Shown: one piece after another, positions 26,418 through 35,052 of the stretch
Layout of the letters: every line of letters begins with the position of its first letter
Numbering within the stretch: the stretch's first letter is position 1
From: Erythrobacter colymbi
GTDB lineage: Bacteria > Pseudomonadota > Alphaproteobacteria > Sphingomonadales > Sphingomonadaceae
Direction: 5' to 3'
Assembly: GCF_002155685.1 (NCBI RefSeq)
Contig: NZ_MUYK01000003.1
Span: 248,001 to 312,000 of the forward strand
Length of the DNA: 64,000 bases
The notes under the pieces: model-generated
The model's database searches: none
Seen by the model: only the letters and a program-made list of their open reading frames with translations
Told to the model about the DNA's origin: nothing
Program-made: the position numbers and the translations under genes

Positions 26418-27986
26418 ATGAGAGAGAGCAATGGTATCGGTAACGCGGGACGGCTCGCGCGGGTCGTGATCGTCGGCGGCGGTACCGCCGGCTGGATGGC
26501 GGCCGCAGCACTCTCGCGCTTTTTCAACGACGGCCAGCGCACGGTTACGCTGATCGAATCCGATGCCATCGGAACCGTCGGCGTGGGCGAGGCGACGATC
26601 CCGCCGATCCGTTCTTTCAATGCGATGCTCGACATCAACGAGGCCGAATTCCTGCGCGAGACGCGCGGCACGGCCAAGCTGGGGATCGATTTCGTCAACT
26701 GGGGCCGCATCGGCGACCGCTATTTCCATCCTTTCGGCGAATACGGCCAGTCGCTCCACGGCATCGCCTTCCACCAGCTGTGGCTGCGCGAACACGCGCG
26801 CTCGGGCGCGGCTGTCGCAGGCGATATCGGCGCCTATTCGATGAGCACAGCGGCGGCGCGCATGGGCCGATTCGCCCGGCCCGCCGCTACCGCGCAGTCA
26901 GTCGTGCGCGAGATCGCCTATGCCTATCACTTCGACGCCGGGCTCTATGCCGCCTTCCTGCGCCGCCTCGCAGAATGTCAGGGCGTCACCCGCATCGAGG
27001 GCACGATTGCCCACGTCACCCGCGACGGCGAGACCGGCAATGTCGCCAGCGTCACGCTGGAGAGCGGCGCCACAATCGCGGGCGACCTCTTCATCGATTG
27101 CTCGGGCTTCCGCGGCCTGCTGATCGAGGAGGCGCTGGAAACCGGCTACGAGGACTGGAGCCACTGGCTGCCGATGGACCGCGCGCTCGCGGTGCCCAGC
27201 GCCAGGCGCGGCCCGCCCGATCCCTTCACCCGCTCGACCGCCCATTCCGCCGGGTGGCAATGGCGCATCCCGCTCCAGCACCGCACCGGCAACGGCCACG
27301 TCTATTCCAGCGCCTTCATGGGCGAGACCGAGGCGCGCGAGATCCTGCTCGACCACCTCGAGGCCGCCCCCATCGGCGAGCCGCGCGGCCTCAAATTCCT
27401 CACCGGGATGCGGCGAAAAGCGTGGAACCACAATGTCGTGGCGCTGGGCCTTTCGTCGGGCTTCATCGAGCCGCTCGAATCCACCTCGATCCACCTTATC
27501 CAGAACGGCATCCAGCGCCTCTTCGCGCTGTTTCCCGACACCCCGATCAACCCGGTCGAGCGCGACGAATACAACCGCGGGATGCGCGACCTGTTCGAGG
27601 ATGTGCGCGACTTCATCATCCTCCATTACAAGGCGACCCAGCGCGAGGATTCCGAGTTCTGGCGCTATGTGAAGCACATGAGCATCCCCGACAGCCTCGC
27701 CCGCAAGATGGCGCTGTGGCAGCATCGCGGGCGGGTGCTGCGCGAAAATGCCGAGCTCTTCGCCCAGCCGAGCTGGATCGCGGTGATGCTGGGGCAGAAC
27801 ATCTGGCCCGAGACGCATGACCCGATCGTCGACACTCTGGATGAGGCCAAGGTAGCCGCCGCGATGGCGCAGATGCGCGCGGCCTATGCCGATGTCGCCG
27901 CAAGGCTGCCCTCGCACGAGGATTTCCTGCGCCAGTCGGGCAGCTGGCACGAGGCACCGGTGATGCCGCAGCAGGTGGTGGCATGA
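26418..27986 (+). CDS. Flavin-dependent tryptophan-halogenase-like protein 1
   Basis: The 522-residue FAD protein has the dinucleotide motif GGGTAGW (about 20-26) and GVGEAT. The lysine that corresponds to the catalytic Lys of characterised halogenases is Lys87 in AKLGIDF, and the halogenase signature WxWxIP is W280-Q-W282-R-I-P. The segment EPLESTSIHL carries the conserved Glu. All key residues of an active halogenase are therefore present, but the substrate is unknown and need not be tryptophan. It starts a three-gene operon whose members overlap by 4 bp. The product is cytoplasmic, with no signal peptide. It is divergent from the TonB receptor and shares the operator at 26265. Confidence 0.87.
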   Translation: MRESNGIGNAGRLARVVIVGGGTAGWMAAAALSRFFNDGQRTVTLIESDAIGTVGVGEATIPPIRSFNAMLDINEAEFLRETRGTAKLGIDFVNWGRIGDRYFHPFGEYGQSLHGIAFHQLWLREHARSGAAVAGDIGAYSMSTAAARMGRFARPAATAQSVVREIAYAYHFDAGLYAAFLRRLAECQGVTRIEGTIAHVTRDGETGNVASVTLESGATIAGDLFIDCSGFRGLLIEEALETGYEDWSHWLPMDRALAVPSARRGPPDPFTRSTAHSAGWQWRIPLQHRTGNGHVYSSAFMGETEAREILLDHLEAAPIGEPRGLKFLTGMRRKAWNHNVVALGLSSGFIEPLESTSIHLIQNGIQRLFALFPDTPINPVERDEYNRGMRDLFEDVRDFIILHYKATQREDSEFWRYVKHMSIPDSLARKMALWQHRGRVLRENAELFAQPSWIAVMLGQNIWPETHDPIVDTLDEAKVAAAMAQMRAAYADVAARLPSHEDFLRQSGSWHEAPVMPQQVVA

Positions 27987-29518
27987 GCGCCCCGCCCGTC
28001 ACCAAGATCGTCATTGTCGGCGGCGGCACCGCCGGATGGATGACGGCGGCCGCGATGGTCCGCGTGCTCGGGGCAATGCCGGGGCTGTCGGTCACGCTGG
28101 TCGAAAGCGAGGTCATCGGCACGGTCGGCGTCGGCGAGGCGACGATCTCGCAGATCATCGGCTTCAACCGTCTGCTCGGCCTCGACGAGATGGAATTCAT
28201 GCGCGAGACCCGCGCGACCTACAAGCTGGGCATCGAATTCGTCGACTGGCTGCGCCCCGGGCACAGCTATGTCCACCCCTTCGGCAGCTTCGGGCTCGAC
28301 ATGCTGGGGATCGAGTTCCAGCACTTCTTCCTGCGCGGGGCACAGCTGGGCGAGACCGCGCGGATCGACGATTATTCGATTGCGGCGGTCGCGGCCAAGG
28401 CCGGCAGGTTCGGCTGGCCGCGCCCCGACAATCCGCGCTCGCCCCTCTCTAAGTTGTCCTATGCCTTCCAGTTCGATGCGGGACGCTATGCCCGCTTCCT
28501 GCGGCGCTATGCGGAAAGCGCGGGCGCGGTGCGGGTCGAGGGGCGGATCACGCGCGTGCAGCAGGACAGCGAGACCGGCTTCGTGACCTCGGTCGTGCTC
28601 GAAGACGGGCGCGAAATCGCGGGCGAGTTGTTCATCGACTGCTCGGGCTTCCGCTCGCTGCTGCTGGGGCAGACGCTGGGCGTCCCCTTCACCGACTGGA
28701 GCAAGTGGCTGCCCTGCGACAGCGCGGTGGCGATCCCCTGCGAGCTGGGCGGCGCGAACGAGCCGCTCACCCGCTCCACCGCACGACCCGCCGGATGGCA
28801 ATGGCGCATCCCGCTCCAGCACCGCATCGGCAACGGGCATGTGTTCTCCTCGGCCCATATCGACCGTCAGGCAGCGACCGATCTGCTGCTGGCGAACCTC
28901 GACGGCAAGCCGCTCGCCGATCCCAACCAGCTTGCCTTCACCGCGGGCCACCGCGCGCGGACATGGGACAAGAACGTGGTCGCGCTCGGCCTTGCGGGCG
29001 GCTTTCTCGAACCGCTTGAATCGACCTCGATCCACCTCGTGCAATCGGGCATCGCGCGGCTGATGGCGCTGTTTCCCGATACGAGCTTCTCGCCCGTCGA
29101 GATCGGGCGCTTCAACCTCGAGACCGCGCGCGAATATCGCAACATCCGCGATTTCCTCGTGCTGCATTACCGTGCGAGCGAGCGGGACGATTCCGAGTTC
29201 TGGCGCTATTGCCGCAACCTCCCCCCGCCCGACAGTCTGGCCGACAAGCTGGAGCTGTTCCGCTCCTCGGGCCGGATCATCCGCGAGAACAACGAGCTGT
29301 TCACCGAGGACAGCTGGCTGTCAGTGATGCTGAGCCAGGGGGTCGAGCCGCAGGGCTATCATCCCGCCGCATGGATGCTCGACGCGCAGGAGACTACAAC
29401 GCGCCTCGCCCATATCCGCGGCGCGATTGCGCAGACCGCGGCGCAGCTGCCCACGCAGGCGGAATTCCTGCGCCAGAATGGCGGAGCGATTGCGCCGTCG
29501 GATTACCTCACCGCGTGA
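27983..29518 (+). CDS. Flavin-dependent tryptophan-halogenase-like protein 2
   Basis: This 511-residue paralogue of the preceding gene keeps GGGTAGW (about 13-19), GVGEAT, Lys81 in YKLGIEF, the WQWRIP signature (from Trp272) and EPLESTSIHL. The two proteins are alike along their whole length, suggesting an old tandem duplication. The ATG overlaps the upstream TGA and the downstream GTG overlaps its own stop, so the three genes are translationally coupled. No signal peptide or membrane segment is seen. A free FADH2-supplying reductase is not encoded nearby. Confidence 0.87.
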   Translation: MSAPPVTKIVIVGGGTAGWMTAAAMVRVLGAMPGLSVTLVESEVIGTVGVGEATISQIIGFNRLLGLDEMEFMRETRATYKLGIEFVDWLRPGHSYVHPFGSFGLDMLGIEFQHFFLRGAQLGETARIDDYSIAAVAAKAGRFGWPRPDNPRSPLSKLSYAFQFDAGRYARFLRRYAESAGAVRVEGRITRVQQDSETGFVTSVVLEDGREIAGELFIDCSGFRSLLLGQTLGVPFTDWSKWLPCDSAVAIPCELGGANEPLTRSTARPAGWQWRIPLQHRIGNGHVFSSAHIDRQAATDLLLANLDGKPLADPNQLAFTAGHRARTWDKNVVALGLAGGFLEPLESTSIHLVQSGIARLMALFPDTSFSPVEIGRFNLETAREYRNIRDFLVLHYRASERDDSEFWRYCRNLPPPDSLADKLELFRSSGRIIRENNELFTEDSWLSVMLSQGVEPQGYHPAAWMLDAQETTTRLAHIRGAIAQTAAQLPTQAEFLRQNGGAIAPSDYLTA

Positions 29519-30528
29519 CCGGTCTTCCCGCTCCCGCCCCGCTTGTAGAAGTGACCGGCCCGGTCGATGCGGCGGCCTTCGCCGCGATCCGCGCCGCCGC
29601 GCGCCCGGTGGTGCTGCGCGGCCTGGTAGCGGACTGGCCCGCGGTCGCCGCGGCGCGCGAAGGCGACGCTGCGATCATCGCCTACCTCACCCGCGAACCC
29701 TCGGCCCGCCCGGTGCAGGCCATCGCCGCCCCGCCCTCGGAACGCGGGCGGTTCTTCTACACGCCCGACATGAGCCGCCTCAACTTCGTCCGCGCGAGCG
29801 GGCGCTTCGAGGTGTTCCTGCGCGACCTCGGGCAGGTCGCCGCGATGCCCGATCCGCCCGCGATGGCGGTGCAATCGGAGGACCTTGCAAGCCTGCTCCC
29901 CGGCTTCGTGCGCGACAACCGGCTGGCGCTGCTGCCCGATGTCCCGGCCAAGATCTGGATCGGCAACCGCATCCAGGTCGGCACGCATTACGACGCCAAG
30001 GAGAATGTCGCTTGCTGCGTAGCGGGCGAGCGGCGGTTCACGCTGTTTCCGCCCGAGGATATCGACAACCTCTACCCCGGCCCCTTCGAGCTGACCCCGG
30101 CGGGCATTCCGGTGAGCATGGTCGATCCCCACGCCCCCGACCTTGCTCGCTACCCGCGCTTCGCCGAGGCTGCGCAGCACGCGCAATCGGGGACGCTCCA
30201 ACCGGGGGACGCGATCTATATTCCCTATGGCTGGTGGCACGCGGTCGAGAGCCTCTCGCCGGTCTCGATGCTGGTCAATTACTGGTGGACGCCCGGCCAG
30301 CCCGACGGGATCGGCAGCCCCTACGAGGCGCTGCTCCACGCCATGCTCGCCTTCCGCCACCTGCCGCCCGAACAGAAGGACGTGTGGCGCGGGATCATCG
30401 ACTACTACGTGTTCGAGAGCGCGGGCGATCCTTCGGCGCATCTGCCGCCCCATGCCAAGGGCGTGATCGGCCCGCCCTCGCGCGGGCTGTTCGCGCAGAT
30501 GAAAGAGATCATCCGGAACTCGCTTTAG
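29515..30528 (+). CDS. Cupin_8/JmjC-like Fe(II)/2-oxoglutarate-type protein
   Basis: The 337-residue protein has a jelly-roll with the metal triad His158 and Asp160 in GTHYDAKEN and a distal His242 in GWWHAVES. Residues KIWIGNR, PGDAIYIPYGWWH and LVNYWW are typical of cupin_8 hydroxylases. Such enzymes hydroxylate protein or small-molecule substrates using 2-oxoglutarate, the end product of the neighbouring Weimberg pathway. The GTG at 29515 overlaps the TGA of halogenase 2 (GTGA); earlier in-frame codons lie inside that gene. The last 20 bp overlap the convergent gene at 30509. The substrate is unknown. Confidence 0.8.
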   Translation: MTGLPAPAPLVEVTGPVDAAAFAAIRAAARPVVLRGLVADWPAVAAAREGDAAIIAYLTREPSARPVQAIAAPPSERGRFFYTPDMSRLNFVRASGRFEVFLRDLGQVAAMPDPPAMAVQSEDLASLLPGFVRDNRLALLPDVPAKIWIGNRIQVGTHYDAKENVACCVAGERRFTLFPPEDIDNLYPGPFELTPAGIPVSMVDPHAPDLARYPRFAEAAQHAQSGTLQPGDAIYIPYGWWHAVESLSPVSMLVNYWWTPGQPDGIGSPYEALLHAMLAFRHLPPEQKDVWRGIIDYYVFESAGDPSAHLPPHAKGVIGPPSRGLFAQMKEIIRNSL

Positions 30529-31981
30529 CCTGCAAGGCGCGGGCGAGCCACTGGTCGTAGGGCGGCGCAAAGGCGAGCGCGGCCTGCGCTTCGGCTTCGA
30601 AGGCCGCACGGGCGCGCGCCTCGATCGCGGCATCGGCGGCGTGGGCAGCAGGCGGCAGGCCCGGGCTCCAGCCGAGCGCGACGAGCAGCGCGAACTGCTC
30701 TTGCCCCAGCAAGGGCAGCTCCTCGCGGAACGGGATGCGGCCGCGCCTTGCGAACTGGTCGATCACCGCCGCCACCCGCCCCAGCAAGTCGCGCGCGCCG
30801 AACACCGCCTGCGCGGCAGGGCCGGCAAAGTGCATGGCGAGCACTTCGTGGACGCCCTCCATCATCAGCACCGAGCGGCGGTTGTATTCGTCGCGCTCGA
30901 GCGGGGCGATGTCGCGGCCCGGCAGCATCTCGATCAGCAGCGCGAGCTGGCGGTGGGCGAGATCGAGGTGGAGCGGCCCCAGCGGCTCGAAGCGCGCGGC
31001 GGCATCGCCCAGCGCGACGATATTGCCGATCCACGGCGCTTCGGCCCGGCCGGGGGTCAGCGCAACAGCGCCCATCGCCCGCCCGCCCAGCAGCGCCTCG
31101 ACCTCAGCGCGCGGGAGCGGCGCGGGGGTGCCGAGCATCCGGTACAGCCCGTCGAGCCCCGCGACCTCGCTCACCCAGCCCGCGCGGGTCAGGGTGAGGC
31201 GATCCTCCAGCGCGAGCACCGGCGCAGCGGGCGCGGCAAGGTAGACGTGCCGCGTCGGCAGGGTGGCCGACCAGTCGGTGAAGGCAAAGCGCGGGTGCGC
31301 GGCGAGGAGGCTCGCCTGCGGCCCGCTGCAATCGAGGAACAGGTCGGCCTCGATCATCCCCTGCCCGGCAATGCCGATGGCGCGGATAGCGTCGCCCTCG
31401 CCCGGTTCGAGCCGGTCGATCGTCCCCTGCACATAGCCGATCCCGAGCGCCTCGGCCTGCGCGATCAGCAGGGCGCGGTAGGCGGCGGGGTTCCAGCGCA
31501 GGGCGTAGTCGACCGAGGAGATCGGCGTCGGCTCGCCCGGCGGGGGTGGTGCGAACCGGCCCGCGGCGGCGAGCACTTCGGCAAGGCTCCCCGCCGGCGG
31601 CGCGCCCGCGCCCGGCAGCCGCACCGCGCCCCAGTCGCGCGCGAAGGCGGTCTTCAGGGCGGGATCGAGCGCCTCGCCATAGGCAACGACGCCGCCCGGC
31701 CCCTCCCCGTCCCATCCGGCATAGCGCGTGACCAGACGGTAGGAGCCGCCCGCGCGGGTGACGATGTGCTCCTCGTCGATCCCCAGCCGGTCGTGCAGCT
31801 TGTTGGTGAAGGGCATCGCCGTCACCGAGGTATCGGCGAAGGCGGCGGGGCTCGGCGGAGTGCCGATCACGACCACTTCGGTGGCAGGCAGCGCACGGCG
31901 CAGCGCAATGGCGGCGATCACGCCAAGCTGCCCGCCGCCCGCGACGACGACGCGGCGCATCGGCTCGCGGGGCAAGCTCAT
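30509..31981 (-). CDS. Degenerate tryptophan-halogenase-fold protein, probably non-halogenating
   Basis: The 490-residue protein aligns in outline with the other three halogenase-like proteins. The nucleotide motif is altered (AGGGQLG instead of GGGTAG). The key lysine position is Arg82 (SYRLVTRY), the Glu-Ser pair is Gly-Pro (FEPLGPLHLDL) and no WxWxIP is present (only AGWVSEV). It is therefore likely a pseudo-enzyme or an oxidoreductase with another role. The ATG overlaps the stop of halogenase 3 by 4 bp, so the two are made together. An in-frame second Met at codon 8 is an alternative start. Confidence 0.75.
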   Translation of the reverse strand: MSLPREPMRRVVVAGGGQLGVIAAIALRRALPATEVVVIGTPPSPAAFADTSVTAMPFTNKLHDRLGIDEEHIVTRAGGSYRLVTRYAGWDGEGPGGVVAYGEALDPALKTAFARDWGAVRLPGAGAPPAGSLAEVLAAAGRFAPPPPGEPTPISSVDYALRWNPAAYRALLIAQAEALGIGYVQGTIDRLEPGEGDAIRAIGIAGQGMIEADLFLDCSGPQASLLAAHPRFAFTDWSATLPTRHVYLAAPAAPVLALEDRLTLTRAGWVSEVAGLDGLYRMLGTPAPLPRAEVEALLGGRAMGAVALTPGRAEAPWIGNIVALGDAAARFEPLGPLHLDLAHRQLALLIEMLPGRDIAPLERDEYNRRSVLMMEGVHEVLAMHFAGPAAQAVFGARDLLGRVAAVIDQFARRGRIPFREELPLLGQEQFALLVALGWSPGLPPAAHAADAAIEARARAAFEAEAQAALAFAPPYDQWLARALQAKASSG

Positions 31982-33501
31982 GCCGCTTCGGCGAGGCGTG
32001 CGGCTTCGCGCATCAGGTAGTCACGGTGGCCGGGCATGGTCGCGACTTCGCCCGTCACCGCCATCCGCAGACGCTCGGTGGCGCGCACCAGGGCATCGGG
32101 CGCGATCATCGCCGCGCGCGGATCATGGGCCTCGGGCATCATCCCCTGCCCCACGTAGACCGCGATCCAGCTTGCATCGTAGAACAGCCCGTCGGAATAC
32201 TTCTCGATCCGCCCCGCCCTGCGCCACAGCTCGAGCTTGCCGGCGAGGCTGTCGGGCACCTGCATCGTGCGCACGTGGTTCCAGAACTCGGAATCGTCGC
32301 GGGTGGTGGCGTGGTAGTGGAGGATCAGGAAGTCCCGCACGCGGTCATATTCCATGTCGACCAGGCGGTTGAACTCGTCGCGGTCGCGCGGGTCGATGGT
32401 GCCGCCCACCGGGAACAGCTCGATCAGATAGGTGATCGCCATCTGGGCGAGGTAGATCGAGGTCGATTCCAGCGGTTCGAGGAAACCGCTCGCCAGCCCG
32501 ACGCCGACGACATTGTGGCTCCACGAGCGCGAGCGGCGGCCGGGGCGGAACTTGAGGATGCGGGGGTCTGCCAGCGGCGTGCCCTCGGCAGCCGCGATAA
32601 TCGCCTCGCAGGCCTGTTCCTCGGTGATGTGCGCCGAGGAGAAGACATAGCCGTTGCCCATGCGGTGCTGGAGCGGGATCTGCCAGCGCCAGCCTGCGGG
32701 CATGGCGGTGGCCGTGGTGTAGGGGCGCAGGTCCTGCGTCGCATGGGTGCAGGGCATCGCGGCGGCACGGTCGCAGGGGAGCCAGTGCGTCCAGTCCTCC
32801 CACTCTTCGCCCAGCTCCTGCCCCAGCAGGATCGAACGGAAGCCCGAGCAATCGACGAACAGATCGCCCTCGATCCGGCGGCCATCGGCAAGGATCAGCG
32901 CGGTGACATTGCCGCTTGGCCCGTCGCGCTCGACGCTGACCACGCGGCCCTCGTGCCGCTCCACCCCAATGCCGCGCGCGAAGTCGCGCATGAAGGGGCC
33001 GAACAGCGTCGCGTCGAACTGGTAGGCGTAGCCATAGGTCGAGGCGAGGCTGTCGTCCTGCGCGGGCGGGCGGAATCGGTTAGCCTTGGCCGCCGCCACT
33101 GCCAGCGAATAGTCCCCGATCTCGCGCGCCATGCCGTGGCGGGACAGCTCGAGCCACCAGTGGTGGAAGCCGACACCGGCCACTTCCTCGCCGAAAGAGC
33201 CGAAGGGGTGGATGTAGCTTTCGCCGATCCGGCCGAAATCGCGGAAGTCGATCCCGAGCTTGTAGGTCGCGTGGGTGGCTTTCATGAAGGCCGCCTCGTC
33301 GATCCCGAGCTTTTCGACGAAGCCGCGGATGTGGGGAAGCGTCGCCTCCCCCACCCCGACGATGCCGATCTCCTCGCTCTCGACCAGCTGGACGCTGGCG
33401 ATGCCGGGGAGCAGCTTGGCCACCCCCGCCGCGGTCATCCATCCCGCCGTGCCGCCGCCGAGGACGACAACGCGGACAGGGCTTGGTGCATCTCCCATCA
33501 T
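31978..33501 (-). CDS. Flavin-dependent tryptophan-halogenase-like protein 3
   Basis: The 507-residue protein has GGGTAGW (about 15-21), GVGEAT, Lys81 in YKLGIDF, the WRWQIP signature and EPLESTSIYL, so it looks catalytically complete. Start 33501 (MMGD) is chosen because the fold begins a few residues later. It lies 25 bp behind the sugar transporter gene and is probably transcribed with it from the operator region at 34970. The next gene, the degenerate paralogue, overlaps its stop. It differs from halogenases 1 and 2 in the loop after the key lysine (FRDFGRIGE). Confidence 0.86.
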   Translation of the reverse strand: MMGDAPSPVRVVVLGGGTAGWMTAAGVAKLLPGIASVQLVESEEIGIVGVGEATLPHIRGFVEKLGIDEAAFMKATHATYKLGIDFRDFGRIGESYIHPFGSFGEEVAGVGFHHWWLELSRHGMAREIGDYSLAVAAAKANRFRPPAQDDSLASTYGYAYQFDATLFGPFMRDFARGIGVERHEGRVVSVERDGPSGNVTALILADGRRIEGDLFVDCSGFRSILLGQELGEEWEDWTHWLPCDRAAAMPCTHATQDLRPYTTATAMPAGWRWQIPLQHRMGNGYVFSSAHITEEQACEAIIAAAEGTPLADPRILKFRPGRRSRSWSHNVVGVGLASGFLEPLESTSIYLAQMAITYLIELFPVGGTIDPRDRDEFNRLVDMEYDRVRDFLILHYHATTRDDSEFWNHVRTMQVPDSLAGKLELWRRAGRIEKYSDGLFYDASWIAVYVGQGMMPEAHDPRAAMIAPDALVRATERLRMAVTGEVATMPGHRDYLMREAARLAEAA

Positions 33502-33526
33502 GGTCCCCACGCTATCACCCTGCGGC

Positions 33527-34927
33527 CTAGCCGACCATCTCCTCCAGCTCCTTGCCCTTCGTCTCGACGATGAATTTCTGGACGAGGACGAAGCTGATCG
33601 CGGCACTGATTGTGTAGAACAGGTAGGTGGGCGCCAGGCCAAGGCCGCTCGCCATACCGGGGAAGGTCTGCACCACGGCATAGTTCGCGCCCCACTGCGC
33701 CAGCCCCGCCACCGCGAGGGCCGAGCCGCGCATCTGGTTGGGGAACATCTCGCCCAGCATCACCCACATCACCGGGCCCCAGCTGAAGTTGAAGAAGATG
33801 ACGTAGAGGTTGGCCGCAACCAGCGCGATCCAGCCGGCGCTCTCGCTCAGCGAAAGGTTGCCCGCCGCATCGGTGCCCGCGCCCGAGAAGGCCCAGGTCA
33901 TCGCGCCCAGGGTCGCCGCCATGCCGGCCGAGCCGATCAACAGCAGCGGCTTTCTCCCGATCCGGTCGATCAGCACCAGCGCCGCGAATACGGCCGCGAT
34001 CGAGGCGAGGCCGGAGATGATGTTGCGCTCCAGCGCGACTTCCTCCGAGACCCCCGCGAGCCGCCACAGCGTCTCGCCGTAGTAGAAGATCACGTTGATG
34101 CCGACGAACTGCTGGAAGGTCGCCAGCAGGATCCCCGCCCAGACGATCGGGCGGAAGATCGTGCCCGGCGCCATCACGTCCTTGAGGCTCGGGCGATGGT
34201 CTTCGGCGAAGGAGGCGCGGATCTCGCCCACCTTGCGTGTCGCCTCTTCGGCCCCGAACAGGCGGGTCAGCACGCCGCGCGCCTCGTCGTCGCGGCCGCG
34301 GTTGACGAGGTAGCGCGGGCTCTCCGGAATGAAGAGCAGCGCCACCAGGAACACCGCTGCCGGGGCCGCCTGCGCGAGGTACATCCAGCGCCACGCGGGC
34401 ATCCCGCCAACCTCGCCGAGCGAATCGCCCGCTGCCTGCGCGAGGAAATAGTTGACGAGGAAGGCCGCCGTCAGCCCGGTGATGATCATCACCTGCTGCA
34501 CCGTCGTCAGCCGTCCGCGGATCTTGGCCGGGGCCACCTCGGAGATATAGAGCGGCGACAGCACCGAGGCCGCGCCCACCGCCATGCCGCCCGCAAATCG
34601 CGCGATCACGAACAGCGTGTGGCTGGCGGTCTCGCCCTGCACGATCGCTCCGATCAGGAACAGCAGCGCGGCGACGACCATCACCCGCTTGCGGCCCAGC
34701 GCGTCGGCGAGCCGTCCGGCAAGGAACGCCCCCGCCGCGCACCCGATCAGCAGCGAGCCGACCGTGAAGCCCAGCCCCGCATCGTCGAGCGCGAAGGCCT
34801 CCTTCAGGCCCGCCTGCGTCCCGTTCACCGCACCGCTGTCATAACCGAACAACAAGCCGCCGATCGTCGCCACGGCCACGATTGCGGAAATCAGCGCCAT
34901 GTTGGCGCCTGCCCCTTTGGTATCCAA
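33527..34927 (-). CDS. MFS sugar porter (XylE-like sugar/H+ symporter)
   Basis: The 466-residue protein has twelve predicted membrane segments and sugar-porter signatures: GYDSG in TM1, RLADALGRKR, PESPRYL after TM6, QQFVGINVIFYYG in TM7, DRIGRKPLL and a terminal VETKG. It likely carries D-xylose or short xylo-oligosaccharides across the inner membrane. The best start is TTG at 34927 (product M-DTKGAGAN), because GAGAGGG lies just upstream of it. The gene is divergent from the aldehyde dehydrogenase, with the operator between them, and the halogenase 3 gene follows after 25 bp. Confidence 0.88.
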   Translation of the reverse strand: MDTKGAGANMALISAIVAVATIGGLLFGYDSGAVNGTQAGLKEAFALDDAGLGFTVGSLLIGCAAGAFLAGRLADALGRKRVMVVAALLFLIGAIVQGETASHTLFVIARFAGGMAVGAASVLSPLYISEVAPAKIRGRLTTVQQVMIITGLTAAFLVNYFLAQAAGDSLGEVGGMPAWRWMYLAQAAPAAVFLVALLFIPESPRYLVNRGRDDEARGVLTRLFGAEEATRKVGEIRASFAEDHRPSLKDVMAPGTIFRPIVWAGILLATFQQFVGINVIFYYGETLWRLAGVSEEVALERNIISGLASIAAVFAALVLIDRIGRKPLLLIGSAGMAATLGAMTWAFSGAGTDAAGNLSLSESAGWIALVAANLYVIFFNFSWGPVMWVMLGEMFPNQMRGSALAVAGLAQWGANYAVVQTFPGMASGLGLAPTYLFYTISAAISFVLVQKFIVETKGKELEEMVG

Positions 34928-34969
34928 GATCCCTCTCCCCGGCTGGTGTGTTGCAACCCACGCCATTTA

Positions 34970-34983
34970 TGGTAGCGCTACCT
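34970..34983. promoter_or_regulatory. LacI-family operator between transporter and aldehyde dehydrogenase
   Basis: TGGTAGCGCTACCT differs from the perfect palindrome at 19024 in the last base only. It lies 43 bp upstream of the transporter start and 70 bp upstream of the aldehyde dehydrogenase start. It would place transporter-halogenase 3-degenerate halogenase on one side, and xylA plus the sugar oxidoreductase on the other, under the same repressor. Confidence 0.8.
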
Positions 34984-35052
34984 TTCACTGAAAATCGCGC
35001 TATGGCAAGCCGCGTTTTCACAGAGAGATTCGGAACGTTCGGGAGAGTGGCA

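Noticed and set aside
33507..33520. TGATAGCG half-operator on the minus strand before halogenase 3
   Set aside because: Only one half-site is present; the gene is more simply explained by readthrough from the transporter.
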